Origin: a bacterium
Lineage (GTDB): Bacteria > Planctomycetota > Planctomycetia > Pirellulales > Pirellulaceae
Direction of reading: 5' to 3'
NCBI GenBank assembly: GCA_016124445.1
Contig: WGNR01000010.1
Coordinates: forward strand, 124,001 to 188,000
Length of the DNA: 64,000 nucleotides
The notes under the pieces were generated by a model. It was not told where the DNA came from. It saw only the letters and a list, made by a program, of their open reading frames with translations, and ran no database searches. Made by a program: the position numbers and the translations under genes. Positions 9,711 to 18,180 of this stretch are shown piece by piece (positions within the stretch are counted from its first letter, which is position 1; every line of letters starts with the position of its first letter).

Positions 9711-10122
9711 CGTGATAGGTCCTTCGAAGGAGTTTTTGAGGAGGGATTGGGATTGCCGCCTATTATAGTTTGCCCGGCTGGCAGGTTCATCTACCTGGCT
9801 TGATGAAAGGTCAGCAGCCGCAAACTTGTCCAGTATGGGCCATTTTTTTGGCCTCATTGGTGGAAAAATCGTGCCAGATTCACCTCATTTCGCGACAGGA
9901 ATAGCCCAGTAATTCGCCGAAAAAGGAACAAAGCGAAGGCAAAATCAGAAAAAATGCCGATCCGAGGCCAAAGCCCCTTAACTTGGAAGCGGGTGTTTCT
10001 ATAGTGGAATTGCGTTACCCATCCCACCTGATGCAACGTCGCAGGACGCGATTCCTTCTGGGGAAGAAGCATTTCTAGGAAACCGCTTCCCACTGCATTT
10101 TTCGCCCAAGAAGGAGTTTGCC
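9711..10122. other. Intergenic region upstream of the Tat isomerase gene
   Basis: About 410 nt between a minus-strand start (9710) and the small plus-strand frame at 10123. It must carry the isomerase promoter. I see no repeat, strong hairpin or gene with a credible ribosome site. The short open frames here are unsupported. Confidence 0.5.
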
Positions 10123-10251
10123 TTGCGATCCGAGAGTTATCCCGCGCAAAACAGCACCGCCAAAAAATCGGAAGTCCGCCAGTACGCGGTGTTTCTGATT
10201 GTCCATGCGTTGGTCTACGGAATCGGCTTCACGATCGCCTTCTTGCCGTAG
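10123..10251 (+). CDS. Small single-span membrane peptide, 42 aa (TTG start)
   Basis: Short frame beginning at TTG 10123, preceded by AAGGAG seven nucleotides upstream, ending TAG at 10251. The first half is polar (RSESYPAQNSTAKKSEVRQ), and the second half is a hydrophobic span (YAVFLIVHALVYGIGFTIAF) with a single Pro after it, as in a tail-anchored membrane peptide. I do not recognise a family. The good ribosome site and clean polar/hydrophobic division favour a real gene, but its length leaves it uncertain. It ends 17 nt from the convergent FhcB-like gene. Confidence 0.5.
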   Translation: MRSESYPAQNSTAKKSEVRQYAVFLIVHALVYGIGFTIAFLP

Positions 10252-10268
10252 CGGTACGCTACGCGACC

Positions 10269-11567
10269 CTACGCCATCATCTCTTTCAAGATGGCATCAA
10301 CGATCTGCAAGGCTGGGGCAGCGTCAGAATTGGAAATCGCTCTTACCGGCAGCGGCATATCATCCATTCGAGACATCGTCCCGTCATCGCTAAGCCCGGG
10401 ACGAGCCACCGGCAGAAACACACCCGGCGTCCAATCGATCGAAAGCGGTCGATGCCCCAGTACCACGGTCGGAATTTGTGCCAACGTTTCTTTCGCCTTG
10501 GTGGGCAGTTGATCAAGCCAAGGGCCTTCCCACAACATGGCCGCGTCGACTCGTTTCTGCGCAAGTAGCTTGATCGCGGAAAGATTATCGGGATCGAACT
10601 GAGGCTTGCCTTGGGTCAGAAACGCCGCCCCAGGGTAACCGGTTCGCGAAGCAACGACCCCGCCTGCACCAACCCAGTTCGGGCCTGGCTTCAGAATCGA
10701 AACCGCGCCGCGGGTCTTTTCGTGCAGTGGTCGCACGTACTGAGCCAGAAGTTCCAGCGGAACACGGCCGAGTTCGCGCCGCAGGAAGCCATCTCCCAGA
10801 ACCACCACGAAGTATTTTGATGTTTCGATGCGTTGGTGCAGGTCTGCCAGGCTGCTGGCCGCTTCGCCTAGTTGTTCTTTCAACTTCGCGGCATCCGATG
10901 GCTTGCCAAGAGCGAGCGTCAGCAAATGATGCAGCGCCGCAATCTGCTGAGTCGGATCGAGCGAAATGAATTGATCGCAGGCATCGGTCGTGGCGTTTTG
11001 CTTTCCGATCCCAACCAGATGCCGGCCTTTGCGACCCTCAGGCACAAATCTGCCGGTCGCTTCGACGCTGTAACGCTGCCAATGTCGCGGGTGGGTTGTC
11101 TGCGGATCGCAGCCCCAGAAGATCACCAGGTCGGCGCGATGGCGGATCTCGCCCAACGAACAGGTCACCATGCCGGTCGTTTGCACGATGCGTCCCGACG
11201 GATCGAAAAACGAAGGGTGCGCAGCATCGACGATCCCGCCGGCGCGATCCGCCAGATCGATCACACGACGAACCGTTTCGCTGGTCGTTTCACCGAGACC
11301 GAAAAAGAGGGGCGTTTCAGCCGATTGAATCATCTTCGCCGCTGCCTCGATCGCCGTTTCCAGCGTGGCCGATTTGCCATCGATCTGGCAATCTGCAGCG
11401 GTTATCGATTTTTGCTCGAAATAGGTCGCAGCCAAAGGGCAATCAGGCTGGAGCGAGACAAGCTGGTTGTCAGCGATCTCGATCGTCAGGTCATCACATA
11501 AGCAGCCGCACCCAGGGCAGGGGACGTCAGCGTGCAGAACGGCTTGGGCAGTGTTGGACTGGGCCAT
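10269..11567 (-). CDS. fhcB: Formylmethanofuran dehydrogenase subunit B-like protein (FhcB)
   Basis: Homologue of the molybdopterin-type subunit B of formylmethanofuran dehydrogenase / the formyltransferase-hydrolase complex, part of tetrahydromethanopterin-linked C1 transfer. Planctomycetes are one of the bacterial groups known to carry this pathway. The N-terminus has the cysteine cluster CPGCGCLCDDL, followed by LFFGLGETTSETVRR, VIFWGCDPQTTHPRHWQRYS and WVGAGGVVASRTGYPGAAFL, all typical of the family. At 432 aa it is of usual length. The other subunits (A, C, D) are not adjacent, so the complex genes must be scattered. The start ATG has no obvious ribosome site. Confidence 0.85.
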   Translation of the reverse strand: MAQSNTAQAVLHADVPCPGCGCLCDDLTIEIADNQLVSLQPDCPLAATYFEQKSITAADCQIDGKSATLETAIEAAAKMIQSAETPLFFGLGETTSETVRRVIDLADRAGGIVDAAHPSFFDPSGRIVQTTGMVTCSLGEIRHRADLVIFWGCDPQTTHPRHWQRYSVEATGRFVPEGRKGRHLVGIGKQNATTDACDQFISLDPTQQIAALHHLLTLALGKPSDAAKLKEQLGEAASSLADLHQRIETSKYFVVVLGDGFLRRELGRVPLELLAQYVRPLHEKTRGAVSILKPGPNWVGAGGVVASRTGYPGAAFLTQGKPQFDPDNLSAIKLLAQKRVDAAMLWEGPWLDQLPTKAKETLAQIPTVVLGHRPLSIDWTPGVFLPVARPGLSDDGTMSRMDDMPLPVRAISNSDAAPALQIVDAILKEMMA

Positions 11568-11752
11568 AAAGTCAGGTTAGCATGCAAGGCATTCACAAAG
11601 ACAAACGGATGCTGCCAGTATAGAAGATCGCCGGAGAAATTTCCGGGGCCCTTCTGGTGATTCGTTGCCAATAAATGCCCTGCGGGAGCGAATACCCGCT
11701 AGCCAGGCCGAGTCGTTAGCTTCGGCCGATTGATCGAGAGGACCTTGTGGCC

Positions 11753-12370
11753 ATGAACTGCGTCAACTGCGGCGCCAACTTGCCGGAAAAGAGCCGGAGC
11801 TGCGAGTATTGTGGCACCCAGATAGCACCGCCAGAGCCCAGCCACGACGAGGTGTTCGAAAGGATCAAGCAGTCGCCGCAGTACAAAAGACAGCGGAGCA
11901 AAATGCAAGCGAGCAAACAGCCTTCTCCCAAAACTGGCTCGGGCCGGCTGCTCATATTCTTCCTTCTCTGGTGCCTGATCGGACCCATTGTCCTGGTGTT
12001 TGTTTTATTATCGGATGACTTGAAATTCCTGTCTGCCAAGCATGAAGACCTGGTAAGTGGCACGTTCGTGGTCTATTTGATAGGAGTTGCGATCATGTTG
12101 TCCAAGCTCTTATCGTACATGAAGGTCCGTGTTGGAAGGTCGGGGGTATTCCCAGCGGTCGTTGTCCGAAAACATACGATGCGAGGCCCTGCCACATTGG
12201 AGGCCAAAGAAGATATCCGATCGCAAGCGACCTTTGAATTGGAAAATGGCAAACGTGTGGCCTATCACATCGAAAGTATTGGTTTGCTCACGCGGCTTAG
12301 CGTGAACGATGCCGGGATTTTAATCCTCCGCGGCGATCAAATTGTTGACTTTGAAAAAGTGACCTTTTAA
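11753..12370 (+). CDS. Zinc-ribbon membrane protein, paralogue 1 of 3
   Basis: N-terminal zinc ribbon with C3-x2-C6 and C17-x2-C20 (MNCVNCGANLPEKS...CEYCGT), a charged linker (VFERIKQSPQY), two hydrophobic spans (about LLIFFLLWCLIGPIVLVFVL and GTFVVYLIGVAIMLSKLL) and a soluble C-terminal beta-rich domain ending IVDFEKVTF. A GTG codon lies two codons upstream (11747), but the two following paralogues both start M-x-C, so ATG 11753 is preferred. Function unknown. It is the first of three tandem paralogues transcribed together. Confidence 0.82.
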   Translation: MNCVNCGANLPEKSRSCEYCGTQIAPPEPSHDEVFERIKQSPQYKRQRSKMQASKQPSPKTGSGRLLIFFLLWCLIGPIVLVFVLLSDDLKFLSAKHEDLVSGTFVVYLIGVAIMLSKLLSYMKVRVGRSGVFPAVVVRKHTMRGPATLEAKEDIRSQATFELENGKRVAYHIESIGLLTRLSVNDAGILILRGDQIVDFEKVTF

Positions 12371-12409
12371 CGCATCGATCTTTATCATGCCGAAAGGGAA
12401 TGCGTTGTC

Positions 12410-12991
12410 ATGCATTGCTTAAGTTGCGGTGCTAACTTGCCGGAAAAGAGTTGGACCTGTGAATACTGCGGGACGCGGGCTGCTCCGCCAGAGCCTGAGC
12501 AACCCAATGTCTTCGAGTTAATCAAGCAGTCGCGGCAATATCGGGATCATGTCAAGCGAATCGAGCAAAAGAAGCAGCCTCCATCGGTGCCCTTGGTCTA
12601 TCTGATTATTGGCTTGTTCTTTTGGTGTACCATCGGGCTGGGCTTACTTGTCCCGCTCTTCTTCATTGGAAGTGCTATTCGGGCCTTCGCACTTTTGGGC
12701 TTTGGTTTAGGAGTGCTATTCTTCTTGTCGGCGTTCGGAGCCTACATGAATGTGGGCCGTAACCGTATAAGAGTGATTCCGACGGTGGTGAAAGAGAAAC
12801 GTAGCGTTCCAGGTCCTCCTAATCTCCTTAATCGCTTGACTTATCAGGCAACTTTCGAATTTGAAAACGACCAATTGGAGTCACTAACGATTCACGATGA
12901 CGAACTGTTCGCTCGACTACTTGAGAAGGACACCGGAATCTTGTTGATGGACGACAATCAAGTGGTCAACTACGAGCATGTGAATGTCTAG
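12410..12991 (+). CDS. Zinc-ribbon membrane protein, paralogue 2 of 3
   Basis: Same architecture as its neighbours: four cysteines at 3, 6, 17 and 20, the linker VFELIKQSRQYRDHVKR, two membrane spans (LIIGLFFWCTIGLGLLVPLF and a second at about 100-125) and a C-terminal domain with FEFENDQ and ending VVNYEHVNV. It lies 39 nt after paralogue 1. The ribosome site is weaker than in paralogue 3. Function unknown, and sequence identity between copies is clearly higher in the zinc ribbon than in the membrane part. Confidence 0.8.
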   Translation: MHCLSCGANLPEKSWTCEYCGTRAAPPEPEQPNVFELIKQSRQYRDHVKRIEQKKQPPSVPLVYLIIGLFFWCTIGLGLLVPLFFIGSAIRAFALLGFGLGVLFFLSAFGAYMNVGRNRIRVIPTVVKEKRSVPGPPNLLNRLTYQATFEFENDQLESLTIHDDELFARLLEKDTGILLMDDNQVVNYEHVNV

Positions 12992-13024
12992 CGATCTCGT
13001 TTCGATCGATAGGGGGAAGCCCTC

Positions 13025-13609
13025 ATGAAATGCACCAGTTGCGGCGCCAGTTTGCCAGAGAATGCCTCGACGTGCGAATATTGTGGCACCAAGGCGCCGG
13101 CGCCCGAGAACAATGACGACAAGATCTTCGATCTGATCAAACAATCGCCGCAGTACGCCAGTCAGATGGTCCAGGCACAATCTGCCAGAATGAGGCCAAA
13201 AGGCCCGATGCCGTTCATTGCGATGGGGCTTTTCTTTTTTGTCTGGTGCGGCGTTGGCCTGTTTATCACGACGATGTTTTTCTCTCATGTCGGCATGCTT
13301 GGGATTTTGCCACTGGGAATGGTCCTGTTCGGAGTCGTGGCCATGTTGTCGACGTTGGGCAAGGCCTTGGGCAGTGGCGGTGGTCCGATGAAAGTCATCC
13401 CGGCGATTGTTCTGCGGAAAAAAGGTTCCGCGGTGCCCCCCGGTGGTTTTGGGGAGTCTTTCGGGGTGATCTTCAAATTTGAAAGTGGCCGTAGCGAAGA
13501 GTTTTTCGTCGCGGATGGGCTGCTCTACGAAAGGCTTAGCGAACAGGACGCCGGCATCTTATCGGTGCGCGACAATCAGGTTGTCAAGTTCGACGAAGTT
13601 CTCGTCTGA
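13025..13609 (+). CDS. Zinc-ribbon membrane protein, paralogue 3 of 3
   Basis: Third tandem copy: cysteines at 3, 6, 17 and 20 (MKCTSCGASLPENASTCEYCG), linker IFDLIKQSPQYASQM, two hydrophobic segments (FIAMGLFFFVWCGVGLFITT and a second rich in Gly and Met) and a C-terminal domain ending VVKFDEVLV. AGGGGGAAG upstream of the ATG is a good ribosome site. The conserved closing pattern DNQVV-(N/K)-(Y/F)-(E/D) in all three copies suggests a conserved fold in the soluble domain. Function unknown. Confidence 0.82.
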   Translation: MKCTSCGASLPENASTCEYCGTKAPAPENNDDKIFDLIKQSPQYASQMVQAQSARMRPKGPMPFIAMGLFFFVWCGVGLFITTMFFSHVGMLGILPLGMVLFGVVAMLSTLGKALGSGGGPMKVIPAIVLRKKGSAVPPGGFGESFGVIFKFESGRSEEFFVADGLLYERLSEQDAGILSVRDNQVVKFDEVLV

Positions 13610-13715
13610 CGCATCGGCCCTCATAGGGGACCGGGACTTGTCGGCCCTAGCGAAGGTGGCATAATCGGTGGTTATTCGTTGCCCGTCCGCCGATTCCAAG
13701 GGGAAAAGACCCGTT

Positions 13716-14543
13716 ATGCTCGACCTGTACGATAAGATTCAAGACGCCCTGAAAGTCATCCAAGGCAAGTGGGACAAAAAACCGCAAGCGGGCATCATTC
13801 TCGGCACCGGGCTGGGCGGGCTGGTCGAAGAAATCGAAGAGGAAGCTTCTTTCGAATACACAGAAATCCCCCACTTCGCCGCGTCGACCGCCACCAGCCA
13901 TCGCGGCCGCCTGGTTTGCGGCATGCTGTGCGGCGTGCCGGTTGTGGCGATGGAGGGACGCTTTCACATGTACGAAGGCTACTCTCTCAAGCAAATTACC
14001 TTGCCGGTCCGCGTGATGAAGGCCCTGGGGGCCGAACTGCTGCTTTGCTCGAACGCCGCCGGCGGGATGAATCCGTTCTACAATTGCGGCGATATCGTGC
14101 TGATCGACGATCACATCAACCTGATGGGCGATAACCCGCTGATCGGCATCAACGACGACCGCCTTGGGCCGCGTTTCCCCGACATGTGCGCTCCGTACGA
14201 TCACGAGCTAATCGACAAGGCCCTTGAGATCGCGCGGAAAGAAGATATTGTCGCTCATCGCGGCGTCTTCGTGGCGGTTGCTGGTCCGAACCTCGAAACA
14301 CGTGCCGAATACCGGTTCCTCCGCGCGATTGGTGCCGATCTGGTTGGCATGAGTACCGTGCCGGAAGTGATCGTGGCGGTTCATTGCGGACTGAAGACGG
14401 TCGGTTTCTCGATCGTCACCGACATGTGCCTGCCTGACGCCCTGAAGCCGGCTGACGTGGCCGAGATCATCGCCATCGCCAACAAGGCGGAGCCGAAGCT
14501 ACGGACATTGGTCAAAGGGGTGTTGTCGCAGCTCGCCTCGTAG
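13716..14543 (+). CDS. Purine nucleoside phosphorylase, trimeric class, Asp-236 variant
   Basis: Cleaves purine nucleosides with phosphate for purine salvage in the cytoplasm. Trimeric PNP motifs are present: IILGTGLGGL, SHRGRLVCG, EGRFHMYEGYS, SNAAGGMNP, GPNLETRAEYR (E194 equals human E201) and GMSTVPEVIVAVHCGL. The purine-contacting position in FSIVTDMC is D236, where guanosine/inosine enzymes have Asn. Asp at this place is known from methylthioadenosine phosphorylases and favours 6-aminopurines. I chose ATG 13716 (275 aa) because AAGGGG lies just upstream and homologues begin near here. It is followed 65 nt later by a paralogue. Confidence 0.9.
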   Translation: MLDLYDKIQDALKVIQGKWDKKPQAGIILGTGLGGLVEEIEEEASFEYTEIPHFAASTATSHRGRLVCGMLCGVPVVAMEGRFHMYEGYSLKQITLPVRVMKALGAELLLCSNAAGGMNPFYNCGDIVLIDDHINLMGDNPLIGINDDRLGPRFPDMCAPYDHELIDKALEIARKEDIVAHRGVFVAVAGPNLETRAEYRFLRAIGADLVGMSTVPEVIVAVHCGLKTVGFSIVTDMCLPDALKPADVAEIIAIANKAEPKLRTLVKGVLSQLAS

Positions 14544-14608
14544 GCGGACGATTGGCTCGTTGAGTTTCCCTTCGGCACGGATTGAGAGGGGAGAGCAGGA
14601 GAGTTCGT

Positions 14609-15457
14609 TTGTTCAAACTAAAGTCCCAGGTCGAGGAATTGGCCGCGGCCATCCGGCGCCGATGGAACAAGCGTCCGCTGGCAGGCATCATCCTGGGCAC
14701 TGGGCTGGGTACTTTGACCGACGGAGTCGATGTTGAAGTTGCCATCGATTACGAAGATCTTCCGCACATTCCATCTTCTACCGCCCTGAGTCACAAAGGG
14801 CGACTCGTATGTGGACGGCTGGGCAATGTTCCGGTCTTGGTCATGGAGGGCCGTTTTCATGTTTACGAAGGGTACTCGACCGAAACGATTACCCTGCCGG
14901 TCCGGGTAATGAAAGCGCTGGGTGCCAGCTTCCTGGTCGTCAGCAATGCCAGCGGCGGCATGAATCCGCTGTACCGCAGCGGCGACATTATGTTGATGGA
15001 AGACCATATCAACATGATGTCGCGCAATCCGCTGACCGGGCACAATGACCCGGCGCTGGGAAGCCGTTTTCCCGATATGTCTTCGGCGTATGACCAAGAG
15101 CTGATCGAGGCCGCATCCAGGATTGCCCGTCGCGAAGGGATCGTGTGTCATCGAGGTGTCTACGCGGCGATGACCGGTCCCAATTATGAAACGCGAAGCG
15201 AATACCGCCTGCTGAAAAAGATCGGTGCCGATGTGGTCGGCATGAGCACCGTCCCCGAGGCCATCGTCGCCGCCCAGGTCGGTTTGCGCGTATTGGCCCT
15301 CTCGACGGTGACCAACATCTGCTTGCCAGACAACCTGGGATCGGTCGGCAAATACGACGTCATCAACGCCGCCCAAGCCGCCGAACCGCGGTTGCGATTG
15401 ATCGTGAAAGAAGTGCTGCAGGAACAGCGTTATTTGGTGAATGGTCCGGGCGAATAG
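14609..15457 (+). CDS. Purine nucleoside phosphorylase paralogue, Asn-236
   Basis: Second trimeric-type PNP, collinear with its upstream neighbour residue for residue (GTGLG, EGRFHVYEGYS, SNASGGMNP, GPNYETRSEYR, GMSTVPEAIVAA), but keeping the usual Asn at the purine-contacting position (LSTVTNIC, N236), which fits inosine/guanosine as substrate. I placed the start at TTG 14609, because AGGAG lies exactly 7 nt upstream and the protein then aligns with the paralogue from its first residue. An in-frame TTG at 14582 is the alternative. The C-terminus is slightly longer than in the first copy. Confidence 0.88.
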   Translation: MFKLKSQVEELAAAIRRRWNKRPLAGIILGTGLGTLTDGVDVEVAIDYEDLPHIPSSTALSHKGRLVCGRLGNVPVLVMEGRFHVYEGYSTETITLPVRVMKALGASFLVVSNASGGMNPLYRSGDIMLMEDHINMMSRNPLTGHNDPALGSRFPDMSSAYDQELIEAASRIARREGIVCHRGVYAAMTGPNYETRSEYRLLKKIGADVVGMSTVPEAIVAAQVGLRVLALSTVTNICLPDNLGSVGKYDVINAAQAAEPRLRLIVKEVLQEQRYLVNGPGE

Positions 15458-15577
15458 ATTCCTAAGGCCTTCCAGGCCTATTCTTGTACCTGCCGCAAAC
15501 CGTTGTCATGTTGTCACGCGGCATTCAACCGTGTGATTGACGCATCGAATGAGAGTCTTGGAAGGGCGACCCAAAGA

Positions 15578-17038
15578 TTATTCAGGCCGACGCCGCCAGA
15601 GTTGGAAATCGGCGTTTTGCCACTCAATGGTAAAGCCAAGCTTCTGTAGCGTTGGCTTTACCTCTTCCAATTCTTCGGTCCTGGTAATCGCCACATCGAC
15701 GTCCGCAAAGTCGATGGTTCTCTCGAGCGTGGTTGGGTTCACGTCGATCGGATAGGCGATGCAGCTGCGACCGGCGTAAAGGGCCAGCACGCGTGGTTTG
15801 AAGAACAAGCAAACTTCGTCTGGGTCGACATGCGTGGCGACTTCGGCGAAAAGCTCTTTCGAGGTCTCGGAGTAGGGACCTGGGATCGGTCCGAACTCGT
15901 TGCTCTTGAATTCACCGACAAAGCAAGCCAGCGTGTAGAGAACCACCGCCGTGATGGCGATCTTTCGTGGTTTACCCTCAGGCAAAAGGCTCTCGCCGGC
16001 ATAGAAAATCCAATATAGGAACGCCGGCAGAATCGGCAACACCATCCGCACGCTATACGCCCCTGGCCAAATGATGATCAGCACCATGTAGAGTGCCGTG
16101 GCCACTGCCATGAGCTGTGGACGCGGCAGGCTTTCTTTGACGTAGCCATACAGCGCTAAGAATAGGAACGGAATACCGCTCAGTCCGGCAATCATCTTCC
16201 AGCGGCCGTTGCGCCAGAAGTAGATGAATGCCAGGGTGTCTTCGTAAAGATTCGTTGCGATTGAGTGGGCATTGATCAGCGACAACTGATCGAGATAACC
16301 AGAGCCTCCGCTGCCAAGCATGACTTTCTGGATGCCGTAGCAGACGATCGCGGTTCCCAGACTAATAACCGTGAACCGCGTCAAACGTCGATAGAGAACT
16401 GCTTCGGTTAAGAACAAGGCCGGAGGCAACACAATGCCTACGGTTCTCGTGCCGATCACCAGGTAAATCAACAGGCCGGTTACAATCGCCGGACCAAAAT
16501 GTTCCGACGGCTTTTCCGGATCGCCGCGATAGTGGAAGTACACCAGCATCGTCAACATCCACCAAAGGTTGTACAGATGCTCCGAATCGAGAACATGATA
16601 CCATTCCCACGTTGTTGGACCGTAGCCCAACAGAATCGCGATCGAGATCACACTCCAGGCCGACAGTCGCCGGGCAAACAAGACGCACGAGACTGCGATG
16701 GTCGCAACATTGAGCGCGAGCATGGCGTACTGAAACGCGGAAAGATTCAATCCAAAGATCGAGTAGACAACCGCCAGGAACAGCGGAAAGAGCGGCGGGT
16801 AAGCTCGCGGGCCAATGACCGGGTTGTCGGGATTGTAGATGTAACCGGTGTCGGCGTACGGCTGGCCGGTGGCAATGTTGCGGCCGTGATTGATGTACTG
16901 GGCAAAGTCGCCACCCCAATCATGGCCGTAGCGCTGAAGCGGAATTTGAACCGCGAATATGCCGATCAAGACGACCGCAAGAGTCGACTTCTGCAGCGTT
17001 GTCCATCCGTGAACATCTTGGCATTCCTTCGCTTCCAC
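15578..17038 (-). CDS. GT-C-like polytopic membrane protein (ArnT/PMT-type glycosyltransferase candidate)
   Basis: 486-aa integral membrane protein with about ten hydrophobic spans. After the first span comes the extracytoplasmic loop RYGHDWGGDFAQYINHGRN, with an acidic residue in the place expected for the catalytic Asp of GT-C glycosyltransferases that use polyprenyl-phosphate sugars. YNPDNPVIGPRAYPPLFPLF in the next loop also resembles this superfamily. The last 90 residues form a soluble domain (HVDPDEVCLFFKPRVLALY). Donor and acceptor are unknown, and the assignment rests on topology and the loop motif, not on a clear family match. Confidence 0.65.
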   Translation of the reverse strand: MEAKECQDVHGWTTLQKSTLAVVLIGIFAVQIPLQRYGHDWGGDFAQYINHGRNIATGQPYADTGYIYNPDNPVIGPRAYPPLFPLFLAVVYSIFGLNLSAFQYAMLALNVATIAVSCVLFARRLSAWSVISIAILLGYGPTTWEWYHVLDSEHLYNLWWMLTMLVYFHYRGDPEKPSEHFGPAIVTGLLIYLVIGTRTVGIVLPPALFLTEAVLYRRLTRFTVISLGTAIVCYGIQKVMLGSGGSGYLDQLSLINAHSIATNLYEDTLAFIYFWRNGRWKMIAGLSGIPFLFLALYGYVKESLPRPQLMAVATALYMVLIIIWPGAYSVRMVLPILPAFLYWIFYAGESLLPEGKPRKIAITAVVLYTLACFVGEFKSNEFGPIPGPYSETSKELFAEVATHVDPDEVCLFFKPRVLALYAGRSCIAYPIDVNPTTLERTIDFADVDVAITRTEELEEVKPTLQKLGFTIEWQNADFQLWRRRPE

Positions 17039-17055
17039 TGCAGTGTCTCGCTTGG

Positions 17056-17442
17056 TTATGTTTCCTGAATGAACTTATCTTGATCGATCACTTCGAACAT
17101 GTAGCCGTTGGGGTCGGTGAAAAAGAATCGCTCGAAGGGAGTCGGCCGAATCGCCGGGATGACTTCGACGTTAAGTTCTTCCAGCCGCTGGCGAATCTGG
17201 GCGAGTTGGGCGGCCGGGAAGAGAAACGCAAAGTGGCGCCCGAATTCTTTTTCAAAGGGCGAAACTTGAAAGCCGTCGACTTCCAAGACATGTACCTGTT
17301 GCCCTTGGCCGATATCCAGCCAGTAGGTCGTCAGATCGACGTTGGCCGGTCGATGAACCAAGGGCCAGTCGAACACCTTCTGAAAGAATTCGCTCGTGCC
17401 TTTGGAGTCAGGTGTGGCGATGGTGAGATGGGCGAGTGTCAT
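17056..17442 (-). CDS. VOC-family (glyoxalase/dioxygenase fold) protein
   Basis: Single-domain (128 aa) vicinal-oxygen-chelate protein. The two beta-alpha-beta-beta-beta modules are visible, from MTLAHLTIATPDSKGTSEFF at the start to FFTDPNGYMFEVIDQD near the end, with the final Glu typical of a metal ligand. It could be a glyoxalase-like or lactoylglutathione-lyase-like enzyme. It is translated immediately after the DJ-1/PfpI gene (4-nt ATGA overlap), so the pair may jointly act on reactive aldehydes, which is an inference from context. Confidence 0.82.
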   Translation of the reverse strand: MTLAHLTIATPDSKGTSEFFQKVFDWPLVHRPANVDLTTYWLDIGQGQQVHVLEVDGFQVSPFEKEFGRHFAFLFPAAQLAQIRQRLEELNVEVIPAIRPTPFERFFFTDPNGYMFEVIDQDKFIQET

Positions 17443-17981
17443 GCCGATTGTTTCTCCAGGACGTCAATCATCTCGCGGCAGAAGGCAGGCAGGTCAGAAG
17501 GGCGGCGGCTGGTAACGATGTGCCCGTCAACGACCACTTCCGCATCTTCCCAATGCACGCCGGCATGTACCAGGTCGTCTTTAATGCCCGGCGAACCCGT
17601 TTGACGTGTTCCGTGACAAATGCCCGCCGAAGCCAGAAACCACCCACCGTGGCAAATGGCGGCGATCAATTGTTTCTGGTTGTGGAAATGGCGAATCAAC
17701 TCTTTGACTTTATCTTCTCGGCGAAGCCGGTCCGGCATGAAACCGCCTGGGCAGATGATTCCGTCGAACTGCGCGGGATCGACATCGTGTAAAGAAGCAT
17801 CCGATTTGGCCGGATAGGTATGCTTGCCACTATAGGTAACGCCTGCTTCGAGTCCGATGAGCACCGACTCGGCTCCCGCTTCCTGCAATCGGAGGTGTGG
17901 GTACCACAGTTCCAGATCTTCGTAGATATCTCCGACGAAGATCAGCAACCGCTTACCCGAGAGCGTTCGTTCCGAAGGCAT
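17439..17981 (-). CDS. DJ-1/PfpI family protein
   Basis: 180-aa class-I glutamine-amidotransferase-like fold of the PfpI/YhbO group. The nucleophile elbow is AAICHGG with C110-H111, an acidic residue sits in GDIYEDLE, and a PGGFMPDRLR segment follows the second strand. Family members are deglycases, glyoxalases or peptidases, and the exact activity is not decidable here. Its stop overlaps the start of the VOC gene by 4 nt, indicating translational coupling. Confidence 0.87.
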   Translation of the reverse strand: MPSERTLSGKRLLIFVGDIYEDLELWYPHLRLQEAGAESVLIGLEAGVTYSGKHTYPAKSDASLHDVDPAQFDGIICPGGFMPDRLRREDKVKELIRHFHNQKQLIAAICHGGWFLASAGICHGTRQTGSPGIKDDLVHAGVHWEDAEVVVDGHIVTSRRPSDLPAFCREMIDVLEKQSA

Positions 17982-18180
17982 CGCATATCCTTGAAGAAAA
18001 GTGGAATGCGATATTGTTTCGAAATTCCGCCTCGATTGCCACCCCAGGGCAAAATTAGCGTCGGGCAGGGGGGAAGGGGAGGAATCTTGTCCGATGACTC
18101 GACCCGCTGGAATTGAGGGGTAGAATGGAGAGTGGAATTTCCTACCTGCCTATCTTGTCAACCGTGGAGCACCTGACAAC

